46,180 nucleotides of DNA from JANOXC01 sp031418215 (lineage in GTDB: Bacteria; Bacteroidota; Bacteroidia; AKYH767-A; OLB10): assembly GCA_031418215.1 (NCBI GenBank), contig JANOXC010000023.1:1-46180 (forward strand), written 5' to 3'. This document shows positions 9,001 to 17,444 of the stretch, in pieces; within the stretch, counting starts at the first letter, position 1, and every line of letters begins with the position of its first letter. The translations under genes were made by a program, and so were the position numbers. A model generated the notes under the pieces. It was given only the letters and a program-made list of their open reading frames with translations. It searched no databases and was not told the DNA's origin.

Positions 9001-12000
9001 GATGGCGTAGTCAATGAATCAACATATATATACATGGTGTCGGTACTCAAACACATTCCATTACTCACCATCCAAATAAATTCATGTACTCCAATTGTAA
9101 GATTGGAAACCAATGATGCAGGGTCTAATGGATCTGCTAAAGTTGCGGGAGAAGTGGTAATCCAAACACCCGTACCTAATGCCGGAATTGCAGCTGCGAG
9201 ATTGGTGGCAGTTGTAGTTTCACACAAATGCTGGTCAGGACCTGCATCCGGAATAACACTATCATCAACAGCAATGACCATGGTATCGGAACTTAAGCAA
9301 GCACCATTTACAGTAGTATATATAAACTCATAGTTACCTGAAGTGTTTAACCCAGTTGCTGTTGTGGCAGCTAAAGATGCGTTAGTAATAGTTGCGCTAC
9401 TGGTAGTAAGCCAGAAAGAAGTTCCGGGAGTTGGGTCTGATCCAACGAGATTAGCTATTCCGGGTGAAGCACAAATCTGTTGATCAATGCCGGCATCAGC
9501 TGCAACTTGTGCATTGATATTAATATCTGTTGTATCTGTTGTTAAACAAACACCATTGCTCGCCATCCAAACAAAACTATTGATACCTAATACAGCACCG
9601 GAAACAGTACTTTGCGGATCCAGCGGATCATCAACTGACGCAACACCCAATGAAACCCAAACTCCTATACCTGAAGATGGAGCTGTGGCATTAAGTTGTA
9701 CTATCGGATTCGTTTCACAAATATCCTGATCAGCACCTGCATCTGCAATAACATTATCATCAACAACAACAATCATTGTATCAATAGAAAGACAAGTCCC
9801 ATTGTTAATCATCCAAATAAATTCATAATTTCCTGCAACTGTTAATCCTGAAACAGCAGTATTCGGATCCAGCGGATCATTAATACTCGCACTGCTTGTG
9901 GTAAACCAAACGCCGGCACCTGCTCCCGGAACATTTCCGCTCAAGTTAGTAGTACCCGGTGATGAGCAAATCTGCTGATCAACTCCTGCATCTGAAACGA
10001 TAAAGGCGTTAACATTAATATTAATAGTATCGGTACTTAAACAAAGGCCATTGCTTACCATCCATACAAAAGTGTTTGAACCAACAACAGCACCTGAAAC
10101 AGTGCTATTAGGATCTAAAGGATCATCTGTTGAAGCAACGCCTAAGGAAACCCAAACTCCAATTCCTGAAGATGGAGTTACTGCATTAAGCTGGACAACA
10201 GGATCTGTTTCACAAATATCCTGATCAGCTCCTGCATCTGCAATAACGCTGTCATCAACAACAACAATCATGGTATCTGTTGAAAGGCAGTTTCCATTGT
10301 TGATCATCCAGATAAATTCATAATTTCCCGCTACAGTTAATCCTGTTACTGAAGTATTGGGATCTAATGGATCAGTTATTCCTGCACTACTTGTTGTAAA
10401 CCAAACACCGTTACCTGCTGAAGGAATGTTACCATTCAGGTTAGTAGTTCCGGTGCCTGCACATATCTGCTGATCGATACCTGCATCGGCTGCAATAAAT
10501 GCAGAGATATTGATGTCTGTTGTATCAGTTGTTAAACAAACTCCGTTGCTTACCATCCAAACAAAAGTGTTTGAACCAACAACAGCACCTGAAACAGTGC
10601 TATTAGGATCTAAAGGATCATCTGTTGAAGCAACGCCTAAGGAAACCCAAACTCCAAATCCGGATGATGGAGCTGCTGCATTCAGTTGAACAATTGGATC
10701 TGTTTCACAAATATCCTGATCGGCTCCGGCATCAGCAACTACTAAATCATCAACAGTTATTATCATCGTATCTAAACTGAGACACATTCCATTATTAATC
10801 ATCCATATAAATTCATAAGTTCCTGCAGCTGTCAAGCCTGTTACAGCTGAATTCGGATCAAGCGGATCATTAATGCTTGCACTGCTTGTGGTGAACCATA
10901 CACCTGTGCCTACTGCTGGTGTATTGGCTGCTAATGTTGCTGTGCCTGGCGAAGAACAAACTTGCTGATCAATACCGGCATCTGCAACTTCCAACACGTC
11001 AACAACAATTGTTATAGTATCACTGGATAAACAAGAACCATTTAAGATGGTCCAAACAAAATCATACGATCCGGGTGTAAGTCCGGTAATTGTTGTTGTA
11101 GGATTATTAATTGCTGTAATTGTTGCTGCACTGGTTGTTGTCCATGTTCCTGTTCCTGCAGCAACAGCATTCGCAGCCATTGTTGCAGTTGTCGAAGTTT
11201 CACACAATTGCTGATCAGGTCCTGCATCAGCAAGTTGTGCAACATCAATTGTTATGGATACAGTATCTTTTGAAATACATGCACCATTGGTGATTGTCCA
11301 AATAAAAGTATATACCCCGGCAGTTGATAATCCAGTGACTGATGATGTAGGACTAGATGCACTAACTATTGTAGCACTGCTTGCAGTTGTCCATAAGCCT
11401 GAACCGGTTGTTGGTGTGTTGCCGCTTAAACTTGTTATTCCTGTAGCTGTGCACAATGTTTGATCAGCACCTGCATGAGCAGTATCGGTTGAGCTTACTA
11501 CAATCGTCACATTATCACTTGTTGTACAAAGCCCATTTACAATTGTCCACACAAATTGATAGGAGCCAACAGCTAAATTAGTAACTGCAGAATTTGCACT
11601 GTTGGGAGAACTGATGATTGCCGTACTTGTTGTAGTCCAGGTCCCTGTTCCGGGAGCTGCGGCATTTCCTGCCAAAACACTTGCTGTAACTTGACAAAGC
11701 GACTGATCTGGTCCCGCATTTGCAACAACACTTTGGTCTCTGTGAATTTTAACGGTATCACGTGAAACACAAGCTCCAAAAGTAATAGTCCATATAAAAT
11801 AATTATCGCCATACGCCAGGTTGCTTACAGTAGATGATGGCGACGATGCTGTAGTAATAGTTGCTCCTCCTGTTGTTGTCCATAAACCAGAACCGCCCCC
11901 TGCAGAATTTCCTGCAAGCGTTGCTGTTGATGTATTACAAAATGATTGATCGGGCCCTGCATTGCTTACAATTGGCGCTTTTACAATGACGACCATTGTA

Positions 12001-13289
12001 TCACGGCTTATACAAGTACCGTTGGTAATTGACCAAACGAAAAAGTAATTCCCGGCAGTAGTTAAACCAGTAACACCGGTTGTTGCACTTGCAGGACTTG
12101 TAATTGTTGCTGAACTTGTGGTAGTCCATAATCCGGAGCCCGGTGCAGGGTTGTTACCGTTTAATGTTGCTGTACCTGTTGCAGTACAAACCTGCAGATC
12201 GCTGCCTGCATTCGCTGCCTTTAACAAATCACTTGTAACAAGCACTGTATCACGACTGACGCAGGTGCCGTTTGTAATTGTATATATAAACGTTTGCACA
12301 CCAACCGTTGTTAAACCACTTACAGAAGTTGTGGGGCTGTTTGGTGAAGCAATCACAGCAGAACCTGTTGTTGTCCACAGAACACTACCTGTTGCCGGTG
12401 TATTACCAGTTAAAGTTGTAATGCCTGGTGTTTGACATATAATTTGATCAGCGCCTGCAACAGCTGCGACGAAATTTGTTACTACAATTCTCATTGAATC
12501 TATTGTAATACAAGCACCATTGGTTACAGTCCATACAAAATAATAATTACCAGCTGTGGTTAAGCCGGTGATGCCAGAATTTCTAACGGTTGGTGAAGTA
12601 ATCGATGCTGAACTTGTAGTAGTCCATTTACCTGTTCCGGGTGCCGGACTAGTTGCAGCCATAGTTGCTGTACCTAAAGATGAACAAACATTTTGGTCGG
12701 GACCTGCATTTGCTACAATAGGAGCATCAACATAAACTACAATCTGATCGGCATCACTGCAGAATCCATCAGTTAATACCCAGAAGACAATGTTAGCTCC
12801 TGGTGCAAGATTCGAAACCAAAGTAGTATCATTTAAAGGATCAGCTACTATTACCGAGCCTCCGGCAAACCAAGAACCGATAATTCCGTTTGTAATAGGA
12901 GCCACAGCACTTATGGTTGCAGAAGTAACCGGTGAACAAACTCGCAAAGTACTTGCTGTTGTATGGGCTTCAATAACATATATTGTATCGGTATAGGTTG
13001 AAGAATTCAATAAGGCATCTAGTATTGTTAAAGTAACCACCTTTATGCCACCTGAAACATAACTATGCAGCGGATTCTGAAGTGTTGAAGTCCCTGCATC
13101 ACCAAAATCCCATGACCAGGTAAGCGGACCAATGCCTGTCGACATATCTGTGAAGGCAACGTCAATTCCAATACAAACGATACTATCGTCAGGGACAAAT
13201 GCCGCTACTGGTGCCTGTGCATTTGCTGTTGCCCTAATGAGCAAAGCAAACATCAGTAATCCCAGATTCTTAATAATTTTAGGTCTCAT
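6009..13289 (-). CDS. Giant SprB-like repeat adhesin with T9SS type B sorting domain
   Basis: About 2426 residues, predicted to be exported by Sec and then across the outer membrane by T9SS. Order: signal peptide (MRPKIIKNLGLLMFALLIRA...NAQA); a PKD domain with WSWDFGDAGTS; 16 copies of an ~82-residue module keyed by AGxDQ...C, GxGxW and NGxCxSxDT (DNA about 8770-12720); a PKD-like module; three cadherin-like modules keyed by EDS and NVLxND (about 7650-8520); four SprB-type repeats keyed by LWSN, TEDI and TDSNGC (about 6770-7650); two further Ig-like modules; and a type B sorting domain (SPNGDGYNEFLV, IFNRWGNMVYD, GTYYYVLEL) ending FIVLKR. The frame extends to a TTG at 13361, but the ATG at 13289 starts the signal peptide directly. 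SprB is the mobile gliding adhesin of Flavobacterium; a role in attachment or gliding here is inference. The array at 9495-10990 has an exact 495 bp period. Confidence 0.93.
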   Translation of the reverse strand: MRPKIIKNLGLLMFALLIRATANAQAPVAAFVPDDSIVCIGIDVAFTDMSTGIGPLTWSWDFGDAGTSTLQNPLHSYVSGGIKVVTLTILDALLNSSTYTDTIYVIEAHTTASTLRVCSPVTSATISAVAPITNGIIGSWFAGGSVIVADPLNDTTLVSNLAPGANIVFWVLTDGFCSDADQIVVYVDAPIVANAGPDQNVCSSLGTATMAATSPAPGTGKWTTTSSASITSPTVRNSGITGLTTAGNYYFVWTVTNGACITIDSMRIVVTNFVAAVAGADQIICQTPGITTLTGNTPATGSVLWTTTGSAVIASPNSPTTSVSGLTTVGVQTFIYTITNGTCVSRDTVLVTSDLLKAANAGSDLQVCTATGTATLNGNNPAPGSGLWTTTSSATITSPASATTGVTGLTTAGNYFFVWSITNGTCISRDTMVVIVKAPIVSNAGPDQSFCNTSTATLAGNSAGGGSGLWTTTGGATITTASSPSSTVSNLAYGDNYFIWTITFGACVSRDTVKIHRDQSVVANAGPDQSLCQVTASVLAGNAAAPGTGTWTTTSTAIISSPNSANSAVTNLAVGSYQFVWTIVNGLCTTSDNVTIVVSSTDTAHAGADQTLCTATGITSLSGNTPTTGSGLWTTASSATIVSASSPTSSVTGLSTAGVYTFIWTITNGACISKDTVSITIDVAQLADAGPDQQLCETSTTATMAANAVAAGTGTWTTTSAATITAINNPTTTITGLTPGSYDFVWTILNGSCLSSDTITIVVDVLEVADAGIDQQVCSSPGTATLAANTPAVGTGVWFTTSSASINDPLDPNSAVTGLTAAGTYEFIWMINNGMCLSLDTMIITVDDLVVADAGADQDICETDPIVQLNAAAPSSGFGVWVSLGVASTDDPLDPNSTVSGAVVGSNTFVWMVSNGVCLTTDTTDINISAFIAADAGIDQQICAGTGTTNLNGNIPSAGNGVWFTTSSAGITDPLDPNTSVTGLTVAGNYEFIWMINNGNCLSTDTMIVVVDDSVIADAGADQDICETDPVVQLNAVTPSSGIGVWVSLGVASTDDPLDPNSTVSGAVVGSNTFVWMVSNGLCLSTDTININVNAFIVSDAGVDQQICSSPGTTNLSGNVPGAGAGVWFTTSSASINDPLDPNTAVSGLTVAGNYEFIWMINNGTCLSIDTMIVVVDDNVIADAGADQDICETNPIVQLNATAPSSGIGVWVSLGVASVDDPLDPQSTVSGAVLGINSFVWMASNGVCLTTDTTDININAQVAADAGIDQQICASPGIANLVGSDPTPGTSFWLTTSSATITNASLAATTATGLNTSGNYEFIYTTVNGACLSSDTMVIAVDDSVIPDAGPDQHLCETTTATNLAAAIPALGTGVWITTSPATLADPLDPASLVSNLTIGVHEFIWMVSNGMCLSTDTMYIYVDSLTTPSYAGLDITVCASQDSVQLNGNAPLVGTGTWSTSTSSVISIPSDSITWVSGLTVGANEFYWVISNGGCSSVDTVVVNVLPLPVADAGSDLFTTAGTPTIIGGSPTASGGNPPYTYLWSPGTDLNDSLTSNPTATSVSTTTFIISVTDSLGCIGNDTMTLYINDPPITTDDTITGFEDSLFVINVLQNDLDPNNNIDTLGLAILNGPFNGTAIFDTLTGAITYTPNSNYNGLDSLEYVVCDTGVPVYCDTAWIYITILSVNDAPVAVDDSYTTMEDSCISFNVLSNDTDVENDLNLSSFATLLLPVHGTLTLDTIPGLMTYCPDSGFNGTDTIEYMICDNGNPVLCDTAYVIINVQPFDNTPAATDDNQSMCAADSVMIDVLANDFDQEGDSLFITIITGPANGTSVIDPSNMISYNPGSSFSGLDSIQYSICEVNNPGLCSTAWVWITVNALPVLVTTHVNPLCASDSTGSIDLTVSGSAPFAYLWSNLETTEDIDSLFSGAYTVIVTDTFGCSSSISDSVAPPFPLQASFVTNHVKCFSDSTADIDLILSGGTLPYAFNWSNGELTEDIDSLIAGIYTVNITDSNGCVLQAIDTVQQPLSALSVIALVTGVNCAGDSTGVIDVSVTGGTPGYLFNWSNGYVTEDLTLMIAGMYTLTVTDTNGCAFIYIDSITSAIPPVMISYTSQNASCINNVMGQIDVTAIGGLSPYSYLWNTTDVTEDINNLLGGTYTLTITDSVSCSYSLSVNIQDSSTLLITASDTVMCQGNTIDLIAPVNGFVTYQWLNGTDTLVAVNSAAISADSAGSYTVVATAVCGVYTSNTINIAVNPLPVVTVTDSLSTTCDSSIVLTATGGVSYSWLPTTGLNSANIAQPTASPQTSTIYIVTVSDSNGCSVSANVHVDVTCDSLTVPGGISPNGDGYNEFLVITDIEKYPGNHLRIFNRWGNMVYDKFEYDNTWNGSSNVNLLIRGEILTEGTYYYVLELNNDTPPHTGFIVLKR
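9495..10990. repeat. Three direct 495 bp repeats inside the adhesin gene
   Basis: The Asp codon of the ADAG motif recurs at 10980, 10485, 9990 and 9495, giving three spacings of exactly 495 bases (165 codons) without indels. Each unit encodes two different ~82-residue modules: one with GVWFTTSSA and one with GVWVSLGVAS. The segment 10066-10162 is identical over 97 bases to 10561-10657, whereas the third copy near 9571 differs at many sites. This indicates recent duplication or gene conversion between two of the three units. Confidence 0.9.
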
Positions 13290-13467
13290 TCCGGTTCTAG
13301 ATCTATGTGCAAAGTGCACTTTTCGTCCATTTTGTACGGAAGTAAAAGGGGAAGGTTTCAAAAGTCCGGCTTTGGGAAACAGAAAAAGCAGGTATAAGTC
13401 ATCTTAAATCTTGAAAAACCAAATCCATAGATTTTGAATTTGACCCTATAAAAATGCACCTTGAAAA

Positions 13468-14406
13468 TTACTCAATTACAAGGTATTGCTCAATCTTTCT
13501 AAATAAAGAATCGCTCATTAACGGAAGCTTTCGCAACTCCTCCACCGAAAGATAGTTACCATGTTGCAACCGATAGTTTACGATCAATTTTGCAATAGGT
13601 TTCTTAATATAGAAATGTTTTAATGAAGAAATGCTGTCTGCATTAATATTGATATACCGGATCAACTTTTCATTTACAGTAATTTCTGGTATTACAGCCT
13701 GATAAACGGAATCGGGGATGGAGTATACTTCTTTCAATTGCTCCTTTGCCACATAACCACCTAATAATTCGCGGTAACGGATAATTTGTTCAGCACGTTT
13801 TTCTCCAATCATTGGCAGCAGCATCAAATCCTCCTTCGTTGCTTTATTGAGTTCAACAACGAGCAATGGTTTCTTCTTTTCAGGTTTTTGAAATTCACCT
13901 TTGTTTTTTTCACTCGCACCCTGTTCCGTTTCATCAATGACAATAAAGGGTTCCAGTTTTATAAAAACTTCTTCTTTCAATGTATATATTTTTTTCAGGT
14001 CTTCTTTCTTTCTGAAGTGGCCTCCCTTTTTTAGATAATTAATAATGGAATGTATTGTTCTTCCTTCTAAGCCCAATTGCTTCCATTGATCTTCGGTAAT
14101 TTTATTTGGGTCAAAGTCAAAAAAAGCTGTGTTTGTTTTCACTTCCTGAGATTCAGCCTTTTCTCCTTCAACCCTTTGATTATTATATGTAGTATCCCCA
14201 TCTTGAAGATTCTTTTCAAAAGCAAGTATTTCCTTTTCAAATTTTTGAAATTGAAAATCACCGGTTGCAGGTTTCCAATAATGTGTATATATAATTGCTG
14301 CCTGCATAAACATCATTAAAATTAAAAGCATAAGAATTCCATTACGTTCCTTTTGTGTGAACGTAAAATACTCTTTGAGCCGTTCTTTGAACTGCTGAAA
14401 AGACAT
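13468..14406 (-). CDS. Membrane-anchored helix-hairpin-helix protein (ComEA-like)
   Basis: A 312-residue protein with a basic N-terminus, one transmembrane segment at about 23-41 (GILMLLILMMFMQAAIIYT), and an exported C-terminal part holding several helix-hairpin-helix units. The clearest is LNKATKEDLMLLPMIGEKRAEQIIRYRELLGGY split over about 185-220, the ComEA signature; further units follow at ININADSISSL and SVEELRKLPLMS. HhH motifs bind DNA backbones without sequence preference, and ComEA pulls DNA into the periplasm during natural transformation. Bacteroidota carry multi-HhH proteins like this whose role in DNA uptake is not proven. The start lies 18 bases after the YqeY stop, so the two are probably co-transcribed. 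Confidence 0.85.
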   Translation of the reverse strand: MSFQQFKERLKEYFTFTQKERNGILMLLILMMFMQAAIIYTHYWKPATGDFQFQKFEKEILAFEKNLQDGDTTYNNQRVEGEKAESQEVKTNTAFFDFDPNKITEDQWKQLGLEGRTIHSIINYLKKGGHFRKKEDLKKIYTLKEEVFIKLEPFIVIDETEQGASEKNKGEFQKPEKKKPLLVVELNKATKEDLMLLPMIGEKRAEQIIRYRELLGGYVAKEQLKEVYSIPDSVYQAVIPEITVNEKLIRYININADSISSLKHFYIKKPIAKLIVNYRLQHGNYLSVEELRKLPLMSDSLFRKIEQYLVIE

Positions 14407-14424
14407 GCTAAGAAATAAAAACGG

Positions 14425-14868
14425 TTAGCCCAACAACTGTTTAACCAGCAAAGCCACCAGCTTGTTATCAGCTTTACCGGCCAGCTCCTTAGTAGCAAGT
14501 CCCATTACCTTTCCAAGATCAGCAAATGAAGAAGCGCCTGAACTTTGAATGATGCCCTGGAGAACAGATTTAACTTCATCCTCACTCATCATGGCAGGTA
14601 AAAACTTCTCAATTACGGCGATCTCATCAAGCTCACCTTTTGCGAGGTCAGGGCGGTTCTGCTGCATATATATATCAACAGATTCCTTCCTTTGCTTCAC
14701 TAGTTTTTGAAGTAGCTTTACTTCATCAGCTTCAGCAAGATCATTACTTCCACTAGTCTTGGCCAGTAGAATGGCCGATTTAACAGCACGTAAGCCACGC
14801 AATGCAGCTTCATCTTTAGCGAGCATTGCCGCCTTAAGATCTGTCATGATTTGTTGTTCTAAACTCAT
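14425..14868 (-). CDS. yqeY: GatB/YqeY domain-containing protein
   Basis: A 147-residue soluble protein of the YqeY family, which shares the C-terminal tRNA-recognition domain of the GatB amidotransferase subunit but lacks the catalytic part. It shows the family pattern: MSLEQQIMTDLKAAMLAKD, LRGLRAVKSAI, EVKLLQKLVKQRKES and a C-terminal block KVMGLATKELAGKAD. The length is typical. Its biochemical role is not established, though a tRNA-linked function is often suggested. It heads a likely two-gene unit with the HhH protein. TAAATTTG at 14915-14922 is a candidate -7 element about 46 bases upstream. Confidence 0.93.
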   Translation of the reverse strand: MSLEQQIMTDLKAAMLAKDEAALRGLRAVKSAILLAKTSGSNDLAEADEVKLLQKLVKQRKESVDIYMQQNRPDLAKGELDEIAVIEKFLPAMMSEDEVKSVLQGIIQSSGASSFADLGKVMGLATKELAGKADNKLVALLVKQLLG

Positions 14869-14914
14869 ATTCCGGTTAGTTTTAGATATTAAGTTTATTG
14901 GTTTGTATTACAAG

Positions 14915-14922
14915 CAAATTTA
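14915..14922 (-). promoter_or_regulatory. -7 element of yqeY-HhH
   Basis: TAAATTTG on the minus strand matches TAnnTTTG. A run of T residues lies about 20 bases further upstream where the -33 box is expected, but it lacks the terminal G. Confidence 0.4.
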
Positions 14923-14991
14923 GAATTACTTTTTGATTAATTAAAAATCATCTTCCAATAAATACAGAATTGCAAAAATAAAATCGTTGGT

Positions 14992-15026
14992 AAAAAAAAA
15001 GCCCCTCGAGTACTCGGGGGGCTTTT
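14992..15026 (-). terminator. Terminator of the PorE-like gene
   Basis: The inverted repeat pairs AAAAGCCCCTCGA with TCGGGGGGCTTTT around a GTAC loop, with one G-U pair. On the minus strand it is followed by a run of T residues, which suits the gene ending at 15045. Its core CGAGTACTCGGGGGG closely resembles the terminator at 19563-19590. Confidence 0.85.
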
Positions 15027-15044
15027 CTTAATTATTATTCGCCA

Positions 15045-17039
15045 CTAGTTTTTCGGTACATATGTAGTACCCGTAACTTCAAATTCCGTTCTACGATTAT
15101 ATTGATGTGCTTTTTCTTTTAACGTCTTATCACTTAATCCATCAATAAATTCTTTTGTTAATTTATCACCACGTTTAAATGGTGCGTACTCTTCATCATT
15201 TTCAACTTCTTTTGGCTGTGTTTCACCACGGCCTTCTGACTCCAACCTGTCTGCAGGAATACTATTAGCAGTAAGATAATCCATCACTGACTTAGCACGT
15301 TTCTGTGAGAGCTTCATGTTATAAGCATCATCGGCACGAAAATCTGTATGTGCAGTCAACTTGATTGTTAAGGTTGGGTTTTCGTTCAAAGTTGTGATCA
15401 GGCCATCCAGTGCCTTCTTAGATTCCGGACGCAAGGTTGATTTATCAAGGTCATAGAAAATCTCAGGAACAGTAATCGGTTTTGAAGTGCTCTTTAATGG
15501 GAAATCAAAGTCAAACGAATAGTCCTTATCTTCTTCCAATCCAATAGTTGTGAATTCTTCAAACTTAGTTAAGTAACCAGTGAACGAAGCAGATACTTTA
15601 TATTTTACTTCAGGTTTTAGTTCATAACGATACAAACCATCAGGACCTGTTTTCACACTTAATGAAGTACCATCACTTCCGAACAATTCAACCAAAGCAT
15701 TTTCCAGCGGTTCTTTTGTATCTGTATCATAAACTTTTCCTGCAACACTTAAGTTAAGCGGTGGTAGAATAAAGTTATAGATATCATCAGCCCCAACGCC
15801 GCCCTCGCGGTTAGAAGAAAGAAATCCTGTTGTTTCGCCTGTAAAGAACAAACCAAAATCATCACCTGAAGAATTCATTGGCGATTTCAAATTTTGAGCT
15901 TCTCCCCATACTCCGTTTTCATAAGTAGAAGAAAAGATATCCAGTCCGCCCATACCCGGCTTGCCATTAGATGAGTAATAAATTTTCCCGGCACGTCCAA
16001 CATACGGGAACAATTCATCACCTTCTGTATTTATCGCTGTTCCGGCATTTGCAGGTGTTCCCCAAGTTGCCGCAGCATCATCCCAGCGACTCACATAAAT
16101 ATCCTTTCCACCATTTCCACCGGGCATGTCGCTTACAAAAAACAATGTTTTTCCATCCGTAGTTAATGCAGGGTGGCCTGTTACATATGCTTCACTATTA
16201 AATGGAAAAGGGGTGGGTTCACTCCACTTACCATCTTTCATAGTAGACATCATTACTTTGCAAAAAGTGTTTTGCTTTTTTGAGTGTGGGCAAGTAGTAT
16301 AATAAATTGTTTTCCCATCAGCAGAAAAAGTCGCTGCCCCGTCGCTATTCTCCGAATTCAGTGAAGCATTAAAACTGGTTGGTGTACTCCACTTGCCGTT
16401 ATTATCCTGTGAAGCTGTAAAAAGATCATAATACTTTTCTCCATACCAATTATCATTACTGGTCCCAGTAGCTTCTTCACGTGAAGAAGTAAATACCACA
16501 CTGTTTTTTTCAGCAGGATTCATGGCCACAGCGAAATCAAAATATTTGCTATTCAATTGGGTTAAATTATCAACCCTGTGTCTGGTTGGTTTGTCTTTCC
16601 AAGCTTGAGCTTGCTCACATGATTTAATTGCAGCCTCAGTGGTTTGATCACCAGTAACTTTCGCCTTGTAAGCGTTATATTGAGCAATGGCTTCAGCATA
16701 TTTACCATTCGCTTTTAATGCATCGGCATAACGTAAAATGCAAATTGGATCTTCATATTTGGCTGCTATTGCCTTGCTATAAAAGTCTTCAGCCTCCACA
16801 TTATTATGCATCATTCTTGCACATTCTGCAGCCTTAAATGCCGCTATTGATTTATACACAGGCTTCTTGGTACGACCATATGCCTTTTTATACATTGCAG
16901 AAGCAGAATAATATTGAGCGGCATTAAATGCCTTATCTGCTTTAGGTGTTTTACTCTTTAATGGTTTTTGGGTGGCTGCTGAAGCGGAATTGATTAAAAC
17001 AACCAAAACCAACATCTGACTTAAAATACTTTTAATCAT
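15045..17039 (-). CDS. TPR / beta-propeller / CRD / OmpA protein, PorE-like
   Basis: A 664-residue envelope protein. The order is signal peptide (about 1-21), tetratricopeptide-like helices (about 30-150), a PD40/WD40-like beta-propeller (about 155-425; repeated phrases such as AATFSADGKTIYYTT and HPALTTDGKTLFFVSD), a carboxypeptidase-regulatory fold (about 430-505; VAGKVYDTDTKEPLENA) and a C-terminal OmpA-like peptidoglycan-binding domain (about 515-660) with TAHTDFRADDAYNMKLSQKRA. This four-domain order is that of PorE of Porphyromonas gingivalis, a T9SS component that binds peptidoglycan. Bacteroidota genomes hold many paralogues of this layout, so orthology is unproven. The gene stands alone with its own terminator. 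Confidence 0.88.
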   Translation of the reverse strand: MIKSILSQMLVLVVLINSASAATQKPLKSKTPKADKAFNAAQYYSASAMYKKAYGRTKKPVYKSIAAFKAAECARMMHNNVEAEDFYSKAIAAKYEDPICILRYADALKANGKYAEAIAQYNAYKAKVTGDQTTEAAIKSCEQAQAWKDKPTRHRVDNLTQLNSKYFDFAVAMNPAEKNSVVFTSSREEATGTSNDNWYGEKYYDLFTASQDNNGKWSTPTSFNASLNSENSDGAATFSADGKTIYYTTCPHSKKQNTFCKVMMSTMKDGKWSEPTPFPFNSEAYVTGHPALTTDGKTLFFVSDMPGGNGGKDIYVSRWDDAAATWGTPANAGTAINTEGDELFPYVGRAGKIYYSSNGKPGMGGLDIFSSTYENGVWGEAQNLKSPMNSSGDDFGLFFTGETTGFLSSNREGGVGADDIYNFILPPLNLSVAGKVYDTDTKEPLENALVELFGSDGTSLSVKTGPDGLYRYELKPEVKYKVSASFTGYLTKFEEFTTIGLEEDKDYSFDFDFPLKSTSKPITVPEIFYDLDKSTLRPESKKALDGLITTLNENPTLTIKLTAHTDFRADDAYNMKLSQKRAKSVMDYLTANSIPADRLESEGRGETQPKEVENDEEYAPFKRGDKLTKEFIDGLSDKTLKEKAHQYNRRTEFEVTGTTYVPKN

Positions 17040-17444
17040 AGCGTTGCGCGGAATTAATTATATGGCGAACGACAAAGGAAGAAAATAAATTCCAAAAGAA
17101 AAAATAACAATGAAACAGGGCAATAACTCAGAATTAGTTCTTTTTACCATTAACACCAGATTAAAGGAAGTATTAACGGCTGAACTGAACGCTGGCAATG
17201 TTTGAATCAACTTGATAAATAAGGGCTACTGGCTTCCCAAAGCCCCCCCCTTCGATAACAGGATTTATATAATTTGGTATTGGATGCTCAAAGTCGGGCA
17301 TACCTGATTTTAGCAAAAACAGCCTTAATTCATCACCTCAAGAAGTTCTAAAAACATCTTGAACCACCAAAAAACAGAATGTTTAGCTTACTTGTCTTTT
17401 ATTAAAGTATATTCGCAGCCTCAAAAAAACAACTTATAAGAATT
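17040..17444. other. 405-base divergent intergenic region
   Basis: This region lies between the divergent PorE-like and PpiD-like genes. TATATTCG at 17408-17415 is an imperfect -7 match about 30 bases before the PpiD-like ATG. A short complementary pair (GGGCT at about 17222 and AGCCC at about 17240) could form a weak hairpin. I see no convincing gene, RNA or repeat here. Confidence 0.5.

Noticed and set aside
9495..10990. CRISPR-like or IS-like array suggested by regular repeats
   Set aside because: The repeats are coding, 495 bases long and in frame with the adhesin; there are no short palindromic repeats, unique spacers or cas genes.
13311..13322. 12-base perfect palindrome AAAGTGCACTTT upstream of the adhesin as an operator
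   Set aside because: A single palindrome of this length has modest significance in AT-rich DNA, no regulator gene is nearby, and it is not repeated upstream of other genes here.
13290..13361. TTG-started N-terminal extension of the adhesin
   Set aside because: It would place 24 residues with many charges before a normal signal peptide; the ATG at 13289 is preferred.
8458..13407. Several plus-strand open frames of 68-105 codons opposite the adhesin gene
   Set aside because: They recur with the adhesin module period, are rich in V/P/T as antisense of the repeat, and have no RBS or conserved features. They are shadows of the repetitive minus-strand gene.
17110..17205. 31-codon plus-strand frame in the PorE-PpiD intergenic region
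   Set aside because: There is no RBS, no hydrophobic or conserved feature, and a frame this short is expected by chance.
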